Assembly: GCF_963663625.1 (NCBI RefSeq)
Contig: NZ_OY760438.1
Coordinates: 124,001 to 188,000 of the forward strand
Origin: an uncultured Ilyobacter sp.
GTDB lineage: Bacteria; Fusobacteriota; Fusobacteriia; Fusobacteriales; Fusobacteriaceae
Direction of reading: 5' to 3'
DNA: 64,000 bases
Shown: piece by piece, positions 53,603-61,964 of the stretch
Layout: each line of letters opens with the position of its first letter
How positions within the stretch are numbered: the first letter of the stretch is position 1
Position numbers and translations under genes: made by a program
Notes under the pieces: model-generated
What the model was told of the DNA's origin: nothing
The model's database searches: none
What the model saw: only the letters and a program-made list of their open reading frames with translations

Positions 53603-54195
53603 ATGACAATAAATTATTATAATGAAAATGCTCAGATTTTTTTTGAAACTACTGTAAATGCAGATATGAAAGGAATCTATAGAGAATTTGAAAAAAATTT
53701 ATCAAAAAATGTTTCTATTCTTGACTTAGGATGTTGGAGCGGGAGAGATTCAAGGTACTTCTTAGATCAAGGCTACAAAGTTACATCCACGGATATTTCA
53801 GATGAATTAATAAAAAAGGCAAATGAACATTTAGGAATAAATGTTTTAAAGCTAGATATGAAAAAAATGGATTTTCAGAATGAATTTGATGGGATCTGGG
53901 CTTGTGCTTCTATTTTACATATTCCGAGAAATGAGATACTAAAGGTTCTTGATAATTGCTATTCAGCTCTTAAAAAAACTGGATTTTATATACAAGTTTT
54001 AAATACGGAGACAGAGAGATAATTGAAAAGGGAAGACTTTTTAATTATTATGATGACAAATCAATAGTGGAACTTTTTGAGCAAACAAAGTTTGAAATCG
54101 AGGAAATATGGGTAACAGGAGATGCCAGAAAAGACGGAAAAGACAGAAGTAATGAAAAATGGCTGAATATAATTGTTAGAAAATATAAAATCTAA
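53603..54195 (+). pseudogene. SAM-dependent methyltransferase with frameshift
   Basis: The first 139 codons encode a class I methyltransferase: VSILDLGCWSGRDSRYFLDQG (motif I) and TSTDISDELIKKANEH (motif II). After TGFYIQ the frame is wrong and hits a stop at 54020-54022; one base over, the sequence continues as SFKYGDREIIEKGRLFNYYDD and ends KWLNIIVRKYKI at 54193-54195. A single-base loss near 53996 explains this. The product would lack its C-terminal substrate region. Confidence 0.8.
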
Positions 54196-54211
54196 ATATT
54201 TAAAGAAATTA

Positions 54212-54237
54212 AAGCAGAAAGAAATTCCTGCTTTTTT
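54212..54237 (+). terminator. Terminator of the methyltransferase gene
   Basis: An AGCAG/CTGCT stem flanked by pairing A and T residues, with six Ts on the 3' side. It abuts the solo IS256 end at 54239. Confidence 0.6.
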
Positions 54238-54238
54238 C

Positions 54239-54322
54239 GGTAGTGTAAATATTTTTGTATTTTTGAGCCCTTCTCTTGATTACTGAATGATACTGTAGTA
54301 TCTATGTAATTAAGGGAGGGAT
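54239..54322 (+). mobile_element. Solo IS256 left terminus
   Basis: Eighty-four bases match the left end of the intact IS256 element (57113 inward) with only a few changes, from GGTAGTGTAAAT to the GGGAGGGAT ribosome site. Instead of the transposase, a nitroreductase gene follows directly. Confidence 0.85.
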
Positions 54323-54326
54323 GACA

Positions 54327-54835
54327 ATGTTATTAGAGTTATTTAAAAAAAGAAGAAGTATAAGAAAATACCAGAAAAAATAGAAGCTGTATTTAAGGCA
54401 GAGCTAATATCACCAAGCAGTAAAAACAAAAAATATTGGGAATTCATAATGGTAGACGACAGTAAGAAACTGAAGAGACTGTCCCATGCAAAACCTGGAG
54501 GAACCAAGTTTGTTGAAGATACACCTGTTGCGATAGTTGTTCTAGGGGATGAAGAATCAGATATATGGATAGAAGACTGCTCCATTGCCATGGCATTCAT
54601 GCAGCTTGAAGCTAAAGAAATGGGCATCGGGGCCTGCTGGGTACAGATAAATAAGCGGCCTTCTGAAGATGGTAGAGGAGCCGAAGCTCTATCAAAAGAG
54701 ATAATTTCTACGGGAAAAGACAGAAGAGTCCTAGCCGTATTAGCCATGGGGTATCCTGACCAGGAAAGACCTGCCTACATTGAAGAGGACATGGATTTTT
54801 CAAAAGTGTACTACAATACTTACGGGTCTTTTTAA
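54327..54835 (+). pseudogene. Nitroreductase-family gene with frameshift
   Basis: The start MLLELFKKRRSIRKYQKK is a normal nitroreductase N-terminus (FMN-binding RRSxR) but ends at a TAG (54381-54383) right after an A6 run. One base back, the sequence continues as KIEAVFKAELISPSSKNKKYWEF and on through KFVEDTPVAIVVLGD to VLAVLAMGYPDQERP and a stop at 54833-54835. The loss of one base, or a -1 shift on A6, separates the parts. About four family residues (KPV-type) are also missing at the joint. A 128-codon frame from ATG 54449 remains open but lacks the first FMN-binding part. Its ribosome site derives from the IS256 end. Confidence 0.8.
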
Positions 54836-54846
54836 GAAGGAGAAAC

Positions 54847-55425
54847 ATGAGACTTTTTTTTGCAATCGACATACCAAAAGACATAAAGAAAAGACTGGAG
54901 CATGACATCTGTGAGCTAGAAAAAATGAAAATTCCGTGTAAATTTGTGGAATTAAAAAATCTTCATATGACATTGCTTTTTTTGGGGGAAGTTAAAGAGG
55001 AAGACCTGCAGATAATTATAGAAAAAACAGAAAAGTTTAAGTCTACCCCCATAGAGGTATCTATGAAAAATTTCGGTTATTTCACCGACAAAAGAAAAAA
55101 TGTAAGGATTATTTGGAAGGGGCTTTCAAAGGGGGAAGAGAGATTATCCTTTATCAGCAAATTTCTCATAGAGGCCAACAGAGAAATATTGGAGAAAAAT
55201 GAACTCATTTCAAAGCCCTTTAAAGGACACCTCACATTAGGTCGAATAAAAAATGGGGGCAGAAAAGTAAGCCAAAAAATTATAGAGGAAATAATAAGGC
55301 TCAATAAAATAGCAGAGAATAAAAGCTTTAAAATAGAAAGTTTTCATCTATATAAAAGCACCCTTACTCCTCACGGCCCCGAGTACGAGCTGATAAAAAG
55401 TTTTCCATTAAAAGACAGGATTTAA
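54847..55425 (+). CDS. thpR: RNA 2',3'-cyclic phosphodiesterase (2'-5' RNA ligase family)
   Basis: A 192-residue cytosolic enzyme of the 2H phosphoesterase family. Both HxTx motifs are visible: LHMTLLFLG (about 39-47) and GHLTLGRIK (about 124-132). It opens 2',3'-cyclic phosphates in RNA or tRNA fragments; the historical name is 2'-5' RNA ligase. The length matches ThpR/LigT. It follows the nitroreductase relic by 11 bases with AAGGAG ahead of the ATG. The gene itself looks intact. Confidence 0.9.
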   Translation: MRLFFAIDIPKDIKKRLEHDICELEKMKIPCKFVELKNLHMTLLFLGEVKEEDLQIIIEKTEKFKSTPIEVSMKNFGYFTDKRKNVRIIWKGLSKGEERLSFISKFLIEANREILEKNELISKPFKGHLTLGRIKNGGRKVSQKIIEEIIRLNKIAENKSFKIESFHLYKSTLTPHGPEYELIKSFPLKDRI

Positions 55426-55437
55426 TCCTGTCTTTTT
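55410..55437 (+). terminator. Terminator of thpR
   Basis: An AAAAGACAGGATT/AATCCTGTCTTTTT stem with T-rich end. The stop codon lies in the loop region. Confidence 0.85.
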
Positions 55438-55737
55438 GTATGTAAAGACATTTTATCCAATAGTAATATTCTTTATTTATACTCTATAAATTCTTCACTT
55501 TTATTCTTAGAAAGTTTTGAATTTTTACTTCTCATAAGTGAAAGATAAATATAAATATCAAGATCAGTCTCTCATTAATGCCTGTAGATACTTGGAAAAT
55601 CACTTATTAAATTAATAAGCTAATACTAACGTAGATAAAGAAAAAGCCTTGAGTCTTTTCTTTATCTCATGATTTATATAGAGAATCTGTATTCTCAGCA
55701 AAAGATGGTCATTTTCAATTTTGAGTCCACTTTAAGT
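55438..55737. other. Intergenic region between thpR and IS256
   Basis: No gene is visible. Near the IS edge, a stretch (TTTTCAATTTTGAGTCCACT) looks like the end of another insertion sequence, but this is a weak impression. Confidence 0.4.
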
Positions 55738-57113
55738 GGTAATGTAACACCTTTTGTGTATTCTCCAAATCTTAATTACTGAATAAACCAACAGGCTCTC
55801 TAGAATAAATATTCTGAGAGTCTGTCTTCATATTTAATTGCCAATTGTCCAAGAATCTGATCCCAACCTCTTTTAAAACTTCTATCCCATTTCTTATCTA
55901 AATCAATTACTACAAGATATAACTGCTTCAATAGAGACATATCTGTAGGAAATACCCCCTTGGATTTAGTAACTTTTCTGAATTGCCTATGGACGTTTTC
56001 TATCACATTGGTTGTATACATCACCTTTTTTATTTCTTCTGTATACTCATAGAATGCACTTAATTGACTCCAGTTCACTTCCCAGCTCCTTAGAGCGTAT
56101 GGATATTTCGCTTTCCAGGAATCCTTGATAGTATTAAGGGCAGTTAGTCCTGCTTCTTCACTTGGGGCGGTATAAATAGATTTTAAGTCATGCGCAAAAG
56201 ATTTTCTGTCTTTGTAGCTTACATATTTTAGCGTATTCCTTATTTGGTGAACTATGCACCTCTGGATCTGAGCCTGTGAAAATACACTCAGAATAGCATT
56301 ATCAAATCCATTCAGACCATCAACAGAAGCTATGAGAATATCTTTAACCCCTCTGTTTTTAAGATCAGTCATTACTGATAACCAGAATTTGGAGGTCTCA
56401 TTCTCACCTATATATATTCCTAAAATTTCTTTTTTTCCCTCTAAAGTAACTCCTAAGACAACGTAGGCAGCCTTTTTAAGGATTCTATTCTCCTCTTTGA
56501 CTGAATAGTGGACTGCATCAAGGAAAATGAATGGATATACAGGATCAAGAGGTCTACTCTGCCATTCCTGAATAAGAGGAATTAATTTATCAGTTATTCT
56601 ACTAACACTTTCTGCAGATACTTCAAATCCATATATATCCTGAACATGAGAGCTGATATCCCTAGTACTCATTCCCTTTCCATAAAGCGATAGAATATTA
56701 TCCTCCAATTTAGAGATGTCCCTTTGATGTTTTTCAACAATCTTAGGTTGATATGCACCTTCTCTGTCTCTGGGAACGAGGAGATCAATGTTTCCAGCGC
56801 TTGATTTAACAGTTTTCTTGTACTTACCATTTCTAGAGTTAGTAGTAGATTTATTAGCTAAATCATACTTGGAATATCCAAGCTCTTCTTCAATTTCAGC
56901 TTCTAAAGCTTCCTGGATAGTATCTTTAAAAATATCCTTTAAAGCTTCTTCGATATCCTTAATAGATTTAAAGTTTCCTTCTCTAACAAAATCTCTGACA
57001 AGTTCCTTCGGTAATCTAGCCATAAAAAAATCCCTCCCTTAATTACATAGATACTACAGTATCATTCAGTAATCAAGAGAAGGACTCAAAAACACAAAAA
57101 TATTTACACTACC
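55738..57113 (-). mobile_element. Full IS256-family insertion sequence (about 1.38 kb)
   Basis: Bounded by imperfect inverted repeats of about 50 bases: the right end starts GGTAATGTAACACC at 55738 and the left end, reading inward from 57113, GGTAGTGTAAATAT; both continue to TTACTGAAT. No target duplication is evident. The left terminus recurs at 54239 and 31341. Confidence 0.88.
55800..57023 (-). CDS. IS256-family transposase
   Basis: A 407-residue mutator-type transposase, full length. The DDE residues are in FIFLDAVHYSVK (about 168), IASVDGLNGFDNAI (about 235) and TTNVIENVHRQFRK (about 343). The N-terminus MARLPKELVRDFVREGNF holds the DNA-binding part. GGGAGGGA lies upstream of the ATG. 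It is the only intact copy in the window and may mobilise the related ends at 54239 and 31341. Confidence 0.95.
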   Translation of the reverse strand: MARLPKELVRDFVREGNFKSIKDIEEALKDIFKDTIQEALEAEIEEELGYSKYDLANKSTTNSRNGKYKKTVKSSAGNIDLLVPRDREGAYQPKIVEKHQRDISKLEDNILSLYGKGMSTRDISSHVQDIYGFEVSAESVSRITDKLIPLIQEWQSRPLDPVYPFIFLDAVHYSVKEENRILKKAAYVVLGVTLEGKKEILGIYIGENETSKFWLSVMTDLKNRGVKDILIASVDGLNGFDNAILSVFSQAQIQRCIVHQIRNTLKYVSYKDRKSFAHDLKSIYTAPSEEAGLTALNTIKDSWKAKYPYALRSWEVNWSQLSAFYEYTEEIKKVMYTTNVIENVHRQFRKVTKSKGVFPTDMSLLKQLYLVVIDLDKKWDRSFKRGWDQILGQLAIKYEDRLSEYLF

Positions 57114-57747
57114 CATTCCTAGCTTCTTCGTTACTTTTCTTGGCTTCTGCAGCTGTTAGGTTAGCTTCATCGATACTTTTCTTGGCTTCATTAGCTATTG
57201 TGTTAGCTTCATTAATACTTTTTTTAGCTTCTGCAGCTGTTGTTTTAGCTTCATTAATACTTTTTTTAGCTTCTGCAGCTGTTGTTTTAGCTTCTTTAAT
57301 AGTTTCATGAGCTATTTTTATATTTTCTTTGGTTTCATTCTGCAGTTCCAAAATATCTTTTTCAGCCTTGCTCTGAGATTTGAAAATATCATGACGCATT
57401 AAATATTTATTAAATAAAACATCTCTTTGGATCATTGCCCTTAAATCTTCAGGACTACTAGTTCCTATTTGACTAAATATAACCTCAAACTCTAACAAGG
57501 CCTGATTTATTTTACTGATCTCTCGATATAAAGCATTGTTAGACTTGTACTCTTCATAATCATATTTTTCAATTTTTTCTTTCAATTCCTGATAATTTCT
57601 ATTATAATCAGTTCTAAGTTTATTTAAAGAATTAGCAATTTGTTCTTCTGTAATTTCTCCATGATTATTTTTATCAAGTTGATTATTTAACTCTAAATCA
57701 TCAAATTGATTATTCAACCCTAAATCATCACTCAAGCCCAAGTTCAC
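57109..57747 (-). CDS. Coiled-coil repeat protein, truncated by IS256
   Basis: A 212-codon frame whose stop codon is supplied by the IS256 left end (GGG TAG), so the original protein was longer. The N-terminal half is acidic and hydrophilic (LGLSDDLGLNNQFDDLELN). Residues about 80-210 are helical with a coiled-coil look and end in four 14-residue repeats of the form AKTTAAEAKKSINE (42-base DNA repeats, 57120-57300). It overlaps the end of the ImmA-like gene by 20 bases, so it is translated with it. No membrane segment is left in the visible part. I do not recognise the family; a partner or substrate of the protease is a reasonable guess. Confidence 0.7.
   Translation of the reverse strand: MNLGLSDDLGLNNQFDDLELNNQLDKNNHGEITEEQIANSLNKLRTDYNRNYQELKEKIEKYDYEEYKSNNALYREISKINQALLEFEVIFSQIGTSSPEDLRAMIQRDVLFNKYLMRHDIFKSQSKAEKDILELQNETKENIKIAHETIKEAKTTAAEAKKSINEAKTTAAEAKKSINEANTIANEAKKSIDEANLTAAEAKKSNEEARNG
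57120..57300. repeat. 42-base tandem repeat inside the coiled-coil gene
   Basis: Four imperfect copies of a 42-base unit that encodes AKTTAAEAKKSINE. The two central copies are nearly identical, which suggests recent slippage or recombination; the outermost copy is cut by the IS256. Confidence 0.8.
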
Positions 57748-58222
57748 CTACTCTTCTTCTCAATACCGATTCTGAAACATTAAATTTAAGAGCTAGTAGC
57801 CTAGTTTCTTTTATAAGGAGGCTATCCCATTCTCTCGTTAATAAATCTCCTGGGACTAATAACTCAGCTGCAAATCTATTAGCTTCCTTCTCTTTTTCAT
57901 TTTCAGCTTTATCAGTAAAATTTATTCTCGTTTCAAACATATTTTCATCAACTTTTCTATTATTATGCAATATAAAATGAGCGATCTCATGAGCAATAGT
58001 GAATCTCTGTCTATTAGGATGATGATTTATATCAATGATTATTTCGCCCTGTCCTTCAGAATTTTTTCTTAAAACACCTGACAAACCTTTTCTTAAAGCA
58101 TTTAAGTCTAAAGCTCTTACTTTTAATCCGAGTTCATTTGCTAACTTAATTACTGGTAGGTTTACTGTGTCTTTTAAATCAAATTCTTCTCTCAAACTAC
58201 GAATTTCATCATTATAGTTCAT
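57728..58222 (-). CDS. ImmA/IrrE family metallo-endopeptidase
   Basis: A 164-residue protein with the zinc-binding HExxH motif in FTIAHEIAHFILHN (about 92-105) and the third ligand helix KEKEANRFAAELLVP. ImmA-type proteases cleave phage-like or stress repressors. The N-terminus (DEIRSLREEFDLKDTVNLPVIKLANELGL) is the usual substrate-recognition part. I start it at the ATG at 58222, which has AAAGGAGG five bases upstream; the frame extends to 58261. No Cro/CI-type repressor gene is in view, so its target is unclear. It overlaps and is coupled to the coiled-coil gene. Confidence 0.88.
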   Translation of the reverse strand: MNYNDEIRSLREEFDLKDTVNLPVIKLANELGLKVRALDLNALRKGLSGVLRKNSEGQGEIIIDINHHPNRQRFTIAHEIAHFILHNNRKVDENMFETRINFTDKAENEKEKEANRFAAELLVPGDLLTREWDSLLIKETRLLALKFNVSESVLRRRVGELGLE

Positions 58223-58486
58223 AATAACCTCCTTTTGCATATCACTATTATAGTATATCATACTAATTTTCTTTAATAAATCCTTATTTTATTAAAATTA
58301 AATAGATAGAATAAAAATAAAAACCAGAAATTAACCTTGGTTTTTTTATTTACGGAAACAAACCCGTAGTTGATCTCCGGACCTTAAATTAATCTATTTA
58401 TTTTTTATTTTTTATTTTTTATTTGCCATTTCTTTGCCAAATAAAAAAGAGCAGAAAGTAAGTCCTGCTCTAACACTATATTTTAA
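58223..58486. other. Intergenic region between ImmA gene and tRNA-Thr
   Basis: Contains the ImmA promoter region, a low-complexity TTTTTATT run at 58395-58425, and the tRNA terminator. No direct repeat of the tRNA 3' end (an att-site sign) is visible in this spacer. Confidence 0.45.
58443..58471 (-). terminator. Terminator of tRNA-Thr(GGT)
   Basis: On the minus strand an AGAGCAG/CTGCTCT stem is followed by TTTTTTATTT, about 20 bases after the tRNA. Confidence 0.85.
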
Positions 58487-58562
58487 TGGTGCCACCTGGC
58501 GGAGTCGAACCGCCGACCTCTACCTTACCATGGTATTGCTCTACCTACTGAGCTAAGGCGGC
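58487..58562 (-). tRNA. tRNA-Thr(GGT)
   Basis: A 76-base cloverleaf with encoded CCA, loop ATGGTAA and anticodon GGT. It is solitary and sits at the right edge of the IS-rich accessory zone. Confidence 0.93.
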
Positions 58563-58702
58563 ATAACGCTGCAGCAAAAGTATATCATCACTTCTTAAAG
58601 CTTGTCAACTCTTTTCTATTGAAATAACATTTTAAAATTATTTATCTCGAAAAAAATATAGAAATTTATATAGGCTGACTCTAGAGTCAGCCTATATACT
58701 CT

Positions 58703-59884
58703 CTAATCCCTGCAGATATTCATATCCTTTGCCACTCTTGCTACTGTCTCAGATACAACCTTTACTACTCTCTCATCAAAGGGATTAGGAATAATGTAAT
58801 CTTCTTGTAGCTCTGACTCCTCTATTACATTGGCGAGGGCTATCGCCGCTGCCATCTTCATCTCTTCAGTGATTTTTTTTGCTTTTGCATCTAGCGCACC
58901 TCTAAAGAGTCCTGGGAATGCTAAGACATTATTCACCTGATTAGGAAAATCCGATCTTCCTGTTCCAACTATTTTGGCTCCAGCTGCTAGTGCCTCATCA
59001 GGCATTATTTCTGGTGTCGGATTTGCCATGGCAAATATTATTGGATCTGGATTCATTGTTTTTATCATTTCAGGCTTCAGTATCCCAGGAGCCGATACAC
59101 CTATAAATATATCTGCACCTTTTACTGCATCTCCAAGTCCACCCTTTAAGTTTTCCCTGTTGGTAATGTAAGAGAGTTCCTTAGAAAGGAAGTCGTATTC
59201 CCTCTTCTCATCATCTCTTGCGATAATCCCGTCTTTATCCACCGCTATTATGTTGTTTACATTGAGCTCTCTTATCATTTTGATGATAGAGCTCCCTGCA
59301 GCACCTGCACCACATACGACTACATTGGCATCTTTCAAATTTCTTTTTAGTAATTTGTAAGAGTTCATTACTGCCGCGGTTACAATAATTGCAGTTCCGT
59401 GCTGGTCATCATGAAATACAGGTATGTCTAGTTCAGCTTTTAGTCTCGTCTCTATCTCTACACATCTAGGAGCTGATATATCCTCTAGGTTGATCCCTCC
59501 AAAGCTAGGTGCTAGGATCTTGCATGTCCTTATTATCTCCTCTGTATCCTGAGTATCAAGGCAGATGGGAAAAGAATCTACTCCTGCAAACTCCTTCAAG
59601 AGGATAGACTTCCCCTCCATTACAGGGAGAGCAGCTTCAGGCCCTATATTTCCGAGCCCCAATACGGCGGATCCGTCACTTATTACAGCCACCATATTTC
59701 CCTTTGACGTGTACTTATAGACATCTTCCTTGTTCTCTTGGATCTTTCTGCAAGGTTCTGCAACCCCTGGAGAATATGCAAGACTCAGTTCCTCTTTGTT
59801 GGTTACTCTAACCTTCGAGATTACCTCTATTTTCCCCTTATGTTCTTCATGTAGCTTCAGCGACTTTTCATAAACTGTTGACAT
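58703..59884 (-). CDS. NAD(P)-dependent malic enzyme
   Basis: A 393-residue decarboxylating malate dehydrogenase of the short bacterial type. Landmarks: LSLAYSPGVAEPCRKI at about 31-46, SDGSAVLGLGNIGP, PVFHDDQHGTAI with the metal ligands, the nucleotide-binding VVCGAGAAGSSIIKMI and IIFAMANPTPEI. It converts L-malate to pyruvate, CO2 and NAD(P)H. It is the last gene of a leftward operon after the fumarase subunits, 17 bases apart, so the pathway fumarate to malate to pyruvate is encoded together. Confidence 0.92.
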   Translation of the reverse strand: MSTVYEKSLKLHEEHKGKIEVISKVRVTNKEELSLAYSPGVAEPCRKIQENKEDVYKYTSKGNMVAVISDGSAVLGLGNIGPEAALPVMEGKSILLKEFAGVDSFPICLDTQDTEEIIRTCKILAPSFGGINLEDISAPRCVEIETRLKAELDIPVFHDDQHGTAIIVTAAVMNSYKLLKRNLKDANVVVCGAGAAGSSIIKMIRELNVNNIIAVDKDGIIARDDEKREYDFLSKELSYITNRENLKGGLGDAVKGADIFIGVSAPGILKPEMIKTMNPDPIIFAMANPTPEIMPDEALAAGAKIVGTGRSDFPNQVNNVLAFPGLFRGALDAKAKKITEEMKMAAAIALANVIEESELQEDYIIPNPFDERVVKVVSETVARVAKDMNICRD

Positions 59885-59901
59885 GATGACCTCCTAGATA
59901 A

Positions 59902-60447
59902 TTATTTTCTATATTCAGCTTGTCCTGTTTCGTATTGGTCATTTCCATTTACATCATTTATTACAATTGCAGGGAAATCTACTACTTCCATTTTTCTGAT
60001 TGCCTCTGCTCCAAGGTCTTCATATGCTATTACCTCAGCTTTTTTGATACACTTGGCTATAAGAGCCGCCGCTCCACCTGTGGCTGCAAAATAGATTCCC
60101 TTATTTCTTACACAGGCATCTCTTACTTCTTTAGATCTTCCGCCCTTCCCTATCATTCCCTTCAACCCTTTGTCTAGTAGTAGAGGGGCATATGGATCCA
60201 TTCTGTAACTCGTAGTAGGTCCGGCACTTCCTATTGGATTACCAGGTTTTGCAGGAGTAGGTCCCACATAATATATAATTTGTCCTTCTAGATCGAAAGG
60301 CAGCTCTTTCCCCTCTTCGATTAATTTTACAAGTCTTGCATGTGCAGCGTCTCTTGCAGTATATATCGTTCCTGTGATCTGTACTATATCCCCTGCTTTT
60401 AATTTTTCTGTAACTTCTGCTGTTAAAGGTGTTGTTAACTTTATCAT
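59902..60447 (-). CDS. Class I fumarase / L-tartrate dehydratase beta subunit
   Basis: A 181-residue subunit equal to the C-terminal domain of one-chain class I fumarases. Motifs: GDIVQITGTIYTARDAAH, GPTPAKPGNPIGSAGPTTSYRMD and GKGGRSKEV, then YFAATGGAAALIAKCI and VVDFPAIVINDVNGND. It forms the active Fe-S enzyme with the alpha subunit encoded upstream. Fumarase and tartrate dehydratase subunits are hard to tell apart by eye; the linked malic enzyme supports fumarase. Confidence 0.88.
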   Translation of the reverse strand: MIKLTTPLTAEVTEKLKAGDIVQITGTIYTARDAAHARLVKLIEEGKELPFDLEGQIIYYVGPTPAKPGNPIGSAGPTTSYRMDPYAPLLLDKGLKGMIGKGGRSKEVRDACVRNKGIYFAATGGAAALIAKCIKKAEVIAYEDLGAEAIRKMEVVDFPAIVINDVNGNDQYETGQAEYRK

Positions 60448-60475
60448 TTTTCCCCTCCGAATTCCAAATTATATA

Positions 60476-61327
60476 TTATAGTATTACTTCTTTATGTCTG
60501 GCTGCATGGCAGTTTATATTTACAGCCACAGGCAGTGCCGCAATATGACAAGGATAAGTGTTTACTTTTACTGTAAGAGCAGTCACCTTTCCTCCAAGTC
60601 CTAATGGTCCCACTCCAGTATTGTTTATAAGCTCAAGAAGCTCATCTTCTAATTTTGCATTTTCAGGTATTGGGCTCTTATCATCAAGTTCTCTTAATAA
60701 GGCCTCTTTAGCAAGAAGTGCAGCTTTTTCAAAAGTTCCTCCTAGACCTACTCCTACTACGATCGGAGGGCATGGATTTCCTCCACCAGCTTTTATTGCT
60801 TCTATTATCACTTTTTTTATACCTTCGATACCTGCGGCAGGAGCGAGCATTTTTACATAACTCATATTTTCACTTCCTCCACCTTTAGGTGCAACTATAA
60901 TTTTTACTTTATCTGATCCAGGTATTAGTTTTGTGTGTATTACTGCTGGAGTATTGTCTTTGGTATTTACTCTGTTAATAGGGCTCTGCACAACAGAATT
61001 TCTCAAGTATCCATCTTTATATCCTTTTCTGACACCTGCGTTTACAGCATCATAGATATCTCCGTTAATTTTTACCTCTGTTCCTATCTCTAGGAACACC
61101 ACCACAAGACCTGTATCCTGGCACATAGGAACCTGGTCGTTGGCGGCGATACCATCATTTTTTATTATCTGCTCTAATATGTTTTTCCCTACAGGAGATT
61201 CCTCCTTATTCAGAGCCTCCTGAAGCTTGTCCATTACATCTTTTCCGATAAAGTAGTTAGCCTCTATACAGAGTCTTGCCACTTCTTCCGTCACTTTTGC
61301 CAAATCAAGTTCTTTCACATTAACCAC
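60476..61327 (-). CDS. Class I fumarase / L-tartrate dehydratase alpha subunit
   Basis: A 283-residue subunit that holds the oxygen-sensitive 4Fe-4S cluster. The cluster cysteines are those in VPMCQDTGLVV, GGGNPCPPIVVGVG and NTYPCHIAALPVAVNINCHA. The conserved GGGSENMSYVKML and GLGGKVTALTVK segments are present. It is the first gene of the three-gene operon and starts at ATG 61325-61327 with a GGTGG-like site. An oxygen-labile fumarase fits an anaerobe. Confidence 0.88.
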   Translation of the reverse strand: MVNVKELDLAKVTEEVARLCIEANYFIGKDVMDKLQEALNKEESPVGKNILEQIIKNDGIAANDQVPMCQDTGLVVVFLEIGTEVKINGDIYDAVNAGVRKGYKDGYLRNSVVQSPINRVNTKDNTPAVIHTKLIPGSDKVKIIVAPKGGGSENMSYVKMLAPAAGIEGIKKVIIEAIKAGGGNPCPPIVVGVGLGGTFEKAALLAKEALLRELDDKSPIPENAKLEDELLELINNTGVGPLGLGGKVTALTVKVNTYPCHIAALPVAVNINCHAARHKEVIL

Positions 61328-61964
61328 CCTTTTTTAATATTTTTTATACTACTCAGGTACTACTTAAACTAAACTGCACATATTATATCCCGTATCATAT
61401 ACTTAGATTATAACTTTTATTGATGATAGTTAAAAATTGATAAATACAATCCTCCACAAACTTATCATTTATGAGTTATATTCAGCAACAAAATATACCA
61501 AAACAAAATATTTAACTTTAAAAAAAGACACCTAATCTTTACACTTTAAATCTAACACAAAAATAACAACAAAACCACTTTATTTAATTAAATTAATCTT
61601 TAATTATTGTAATAACCTGTCCTTGTCTACATTTCTAAAAAACCGCAAAAAAATACGCCCTACTCTCTGTGATGTACGCAACAAAGAGAGTAAAACGATT
61701 TGTCGTCTAACAAGGCGTTAAAAAAGTTTTTTCACAGCTTAAAAGACCTGTCATTTACTCTGGTATTCATAAAAAATAATAATGACCTATATTAATAATA
61801 TAACTTTAAAAACTCGAAGATGCAACCTAAGTGAAATAAATATCATTCTTTGTTTAAAAAAACTTTTTTAAACAAAGAGATTCTCTATATTTTCGTAGTA
61901 TAATAAAAGAACTTACTTTATTCATCTTTTTTTATTGAAATTATTATTTTTAGGAGGAATACAG
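61328..61964. other. Long intergenic region with structured-RNA candidate
   Basis: This 637-base gap separates divergent genes. Apart from the candidate RNA at about 61647-61719 and the promoters that must serve both sides, it is AT-rich without a gene. The 61440-61620 part shows nothing recognisable. Confidence 0.55.
61647..61719 (-). ncRNA. Candidate structured RNA ending in a terminator
   Basis: Read on the minus strand: outer helix ACGCC (61718-61714) with GGCGT (61659-61655); inside it a small ACGA/TCGT hairpin (61695-61706) and a longer ACTCTCT/AGAGAGT hairpin (61662-61691), then U7 (61653-61647). It lies 320 bases upstream of the fumarase start on the same strand and is much more GC-rich than its surroundings. 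It does not match a riboswitch class I know. Confidence 0.45.

Noticed and set aside
57120-57300. CRISPR-like array
   Set aside because: The regular 42-base period has no spacers, and the units translate as a 14-residue coiled-coil repeat in the gene's frame.
52177-58562. A classical genomic island with att sites at tRNA-Thr(GGT)
   Set aside because: I found no direct repeat of the tRNA 3' end in the window and no tyrosine integrase. The accessory character rests only on IS density.
61680-61725. Integron attC-like site (TCTAACAAGGCGTTA)
   Set aside because: The core-site pair and the characteristic spacing of an attC hairpin are not present, and no cassette or integrase is near. A structured RNA or terminator explains the helices better.
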